This document shows, piece by piece, positions 62,328-64,000 of a stretch of DNA of 64,000 nucleotides. Under the pieces are notes generated by a model that searched no databases, was not told where the DNA came from, and saw only the letters and a program-made list of their open reading frames with translations. Both the position numbers and the translations under genes were made by a program. Within the stretch, counting starts at the first letter, position 1, and the number at the start of each line of letters is the position of its first letter. Origin of the DNA: Marinomonas sp. SBI8L (GTDB taxonomy: Bacteria; Pseudomonadota; Gammaproteobacteria; Pseudomonadales; Marinomonadaceae); assembly GCF_001624705.1 (NCBI RefSeq), contig NZ_JSEO01000009.1:124001-188000 (forward strand). Direction: 5' to 3'.

Positions 62328-63785
62328 TTATTGATAAACACGCTTGATACTTGGCATAAAACGGACAAGTATCGCATCGATAATAATCAAGCTAACTAGA
62401 CAAATAGCGGCTAGGGGGAAGAATAAAGATAAGAAAAGCATGAGTATGCTGGCATTTTTCCAACGTCCTAGATTTTGTGGTAAAGGTGGAGCGCTTAAAC
62501 CACGGCTCTGGCTTGGACGACGTAACCACCAGATATAGAGTCCGCTGACACTTAGTAATATGATCATGGCGCAAGCCACAGTATTTAGAATGAGGTTCCA
62601 AAGGCTGTAGTTAGCTTGGTGAAGCGCAATGCCTACCGCCATCGATTTAGCCACCAAGTTGTAATCAGCATAGCCGATATCTGCTAATACCTTGCCGGTA
62701 TACTGGTCCAAATGCAGGGTTCTATCTTGAGTCGCGTCTTGAATGTCACCACTCATAGTATTTGCTGAAATGGTATAAACCCCAGTATCGTTACTTGGCA
62801 AGCTAACAGTAAAGTGAGTGAATCCAACTTTGAGGGCGAAAGCTGATACGGAATCAAGGTCAACACCCACACCTTGTTCTATGCCCTTTGAACCTGAGTT
62901 AGTCCCAGATTCTGGTAAAGGGCTAAGCTCTAGATTCCATGGCATAGTTTCAATCACACCTGTATTTAAGCTTTTATGGTTAGCGTGAATATCGTCTGGG
63001 TCTGTGATTGGGTTAGAGTTGAAATTGGATGCTCTTTTGTCCGTTGGAAAGCTGCTCCAAGCTTGTACAAACTGCCCTCCCCAGATACCACTCCAAGCTA
63101 AACCAGAGAGAGAGAAAAAGACCAAAAAGACAAGTGATGCTAGGCCTGTGATGGAATGCAGGTCACGCCAGAACATCCTTTTACCATTTTGTTTTCTGAT
63201 CTTCAGGGCTTGGATAAAACGATTGCTAGTCTGCTTTTTAGCGGGACTTCTTGGCCACCATAAATAACTTCCTGTGATTGCCAATAGTATGGTAAAACTC
63301 GCCGCTAGCTCCATTAATCTGTCACCAATATCGCCAATCAGTAAGCTACCGTGTATGTCATTACTTAATGCATAGAGGCCATTATCTAGGTTGATATCAC
63401 CCAGTATTTGGCCTGTATAAGGGTTGGTAAAGACTTTGAGGTTAATGCCTTCAGACGTTTTAACGATAAATTGATTGCTCTGGTTAGGCGCTTTGCCCTG
63501 AATAAACTTTCTAATAGTGCCTGAATAGGCAAGATCTAGGGTTTCTTTTTGAGATTCAAACGTCATTTTTGAATCTCCAACCTCGACAAAATACTTGTCT
63601 TGATAAAGCTGTGGTTCTAGAACTGGTTGATACAGCATGATGAGGCCAGTGACAGATAGGATAATTAAAAAAGGCACAACAAATAGCCCTGCATAGAAAT
63701 GCCAACGCCAAATGGAGTGATAAAACTGTCGTGAGGCGGGTTTAGATTTTTGTTTAGATTCTTGATTGGAAAGTGGAATAGACAT
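62328..63785 (-). CDS. PepSY-associated transmembrane protein (iron-regulated, PiuB-like)
   Basis: Membrane protein of 485 residues with PepSY_TM architecture: a helix at about 30-52 after FYHSIWRWHFYAG, a periplasmic PepSY segment, helices near 160-175 and 210-235 (with RDLHSITGLASLVFLVFFSL), a second PepSY region with DQYTGKVLADIGYADY, and two or three C-terminal helices. WHFYAG and the RDLHS histidines are typical and may bind heme or iron. Such proteins are usually induced by iron starvation and linked to siderophore receptors, with a suspected role in reductive iron release. The neighbouring partial gene at the right edge fits that context. Confidence 0.87.
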   Translation of the reverse strand: MSIPLSNQESKQKSKPASRQFYHSIWRWHFYAGLFVVPFLIILSVTGLIMLYQPVLEPQLYQDKYFVEVGDSKMTFESQKETLDLAYSGTIRKFIQGKAPNQSNQFIVKTSEGINLKVFTNPYTGQILGDINLDNGLYALSNDIHGSLLIGDIGDRLMELAASFTILLAITGSYLWWPRSPAKKQTSNRFIQALKIRKQNGKRMFWRDLHSITGLASLVFLVFFSLSGLAWSGIWGGQFVQAWSSFPTDKRASNFNSNPITDPDDIHANHKSLNTGVIETMPWNLELSPLPESGTNSGSKGIEQGVGVDLDSVSAFALKVGFTHFTVSLPSNDTGVYTISANTMSGDIQDATQDRTLHLDQYTGKVLADIGYADYNLVAKSMAVGIALHQANYSLWNLILNTVACAMIILLSVSGLYIWWLRRPSQSRGLSAPPLPQNLGRWKNASILMLFLSLFFPLAAICLVSLIIIDAILVRFMPSIKRVYQ

Positions 63786-63803
63786 GGGAAACCTTTATTT
63801 TTA

Positions 63804-63822
63804 TGCCAATGGGGAATTGGCA
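63804..63822. promoter_or_regulatory. Dyad upstream of the PepSY gene
   Basis: TGCCAAT-GGGGA-ATTGGCA is a perfect 7-5-7 inverted repeat, 19 bases before the PepSY start. It does not match the Fur consensus. It could be an operator or an RNA hairpin near the AAAGG ribosome site. Confidence 0.45.
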
Positions 63823-63860
63823 AACTAAATAGATAAAAAAGGTGCGCACACACGCACTAA

Positions 63861-63886
63861 AGCACTGCTTAAAATTAAGCAGTGCT
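63861..63886 (-). terminator. Stem-loop after the right-edge gene
   Basis: AGCACTGCTTAA and TTAAGCAGTGCT with a 2-base spacer (effective loop larger). It lies 33 bases beyond the stop of the partial gene at 63920, followed on the minus strand by TTTAG. Weak terminator or intergenic hairpin. Confidence 0.5.
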
Positions 63887-63919
63887 CAGCTAGTACTCTT
63901 ACAAGTAGCAATCAGGTGT

Positions 63920-64000
63920 TCAGGCTGATTGCAGAAGGTAAAACTCGGTACGGCTTGGTGGTGCTCTGGGATGGGCAAGCGAATAAGGTCTCTTTAATGA
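63920..64000 (-). CDS. C-terminal fragment of a small protein, possibly DUF2946 family
   Basis: An open frame enters from the right edge on the minus strand and ends with TGA at 63920, giving 26 residues that include SLAHPRAPPSR. DUF2946 proteins, which are small secreted or membrane proteins often next to PepSY and TonB-receptor genes, commonly end with an R-(A/G)-P-P motif. Only the position and this motif support the call; the rest of the gene is outside the window. Confidence 0.35.
   Translation of the reverse strand, partial: SLKRPYSLAHPRAPPSRTEFYLLQSA

Noticed and set aside
1-64000. CRISPR arrays, tRNA or rRNA genes, prophage
   Set aside because: No regularly spaced repeats, no cloverleaf-like sequences and no phage structural genes were noticed on either strand; a tool search would be more reliable for tRNAs.

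Overview
The window reads as chromosome of a marine gammaproteobacterium of the Oceanospirillales, probably Marinomonas or a near relative. This is inferred from the conserved neighbourhood metX-metW-DUF4426-rdgB-hemW, the yicC/rph divergent pair, a GH13 alpha-glucosidase closely resembling the Halomonas enzyme, many SBP-dependent importers, and moderate G+C. No rRNA, tRNA, CRISPR array, prophage or intact insertion sequence was seen. All identifications come from reading the sequence; nothing was searched.

Layout. 1-2.2 kb: a siderophore ABC importer (two permeases, binding protein, Fur-like site). 2.4-4.4 kb: a LysR regulator diverging from a secreted SnoaL-like protein and a small membrane protein. 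4.56-6.3 kb: a hipBA toxin-antitoxin module with an operator array. 6.4-9.7 kb: yicC, rph and a thiolase. 10.0-11.4 kb: two tandem paralogous secreted proteins of unknown function. 11.5-13.1 kb: a lipoprotein 5'-nucleotidase. 13.4-18 kb: a glucose-type ABC importer (gtsABCD) on the minus strand, followed by a roughly 290-bp MITE-like element.

18.5-29.0 kb is the most interesting region. It holds DUF1989 and VOC genes diverging from a TRAP transporter with a winged-helix regulator. These are followed by a tight set of genes: DUF1445, pxpA, pxpB, pxpC, DUF4392 and D-amino acid transaminase. DUF1445 and DUF4392 are the two halves of animal D-glutamate cyclase (DGLUCY). The set looks like a complete route from D-amino acids via D-glutamate and 5-oxoproline to glutamate.

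29.1-32.9 kb: an HBM-type chemoreceptor and a repeat lipoprotein. 33-40.2 kb: an aspartate/dicarboxylate module (aspA, DAACS symporter, family-3 binding protein) next to a sigma54 activator and an SBP-fused sensor kinase. It has a good -24/-12 promoter in front of aspA and paired upstream palindromes. 40.3-43.2 kb: an OmpR-type two-component pair. 43.4-52.5 kb: an alpha-glucoside (perhaps sucrose) catabolon with fructokinase, aglEFGK-like importer, alpha-glucosidase and LacI regulator. 52.6-56.4 kb: aldehyde dehydrogenase, AraC regulator and a patatin-like protein. 56.4-57.2 kb: a UPF0016 manganese exporter behind a yybP-ykoY riboswitch. 57.2-62.1 kb: a beta-barrel protein, then hemW, rdgB, DUF4426, metW, metX. 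62.3-64 kb: a PepSY membrane protein and the probable end of a DUF2946-like gene.

A recurring theme is gene-expression architecture. All four importers in which the binding-protein gene precedes a permease gene have a strong stem-loop between the two, so binding protein is probably made in excess.
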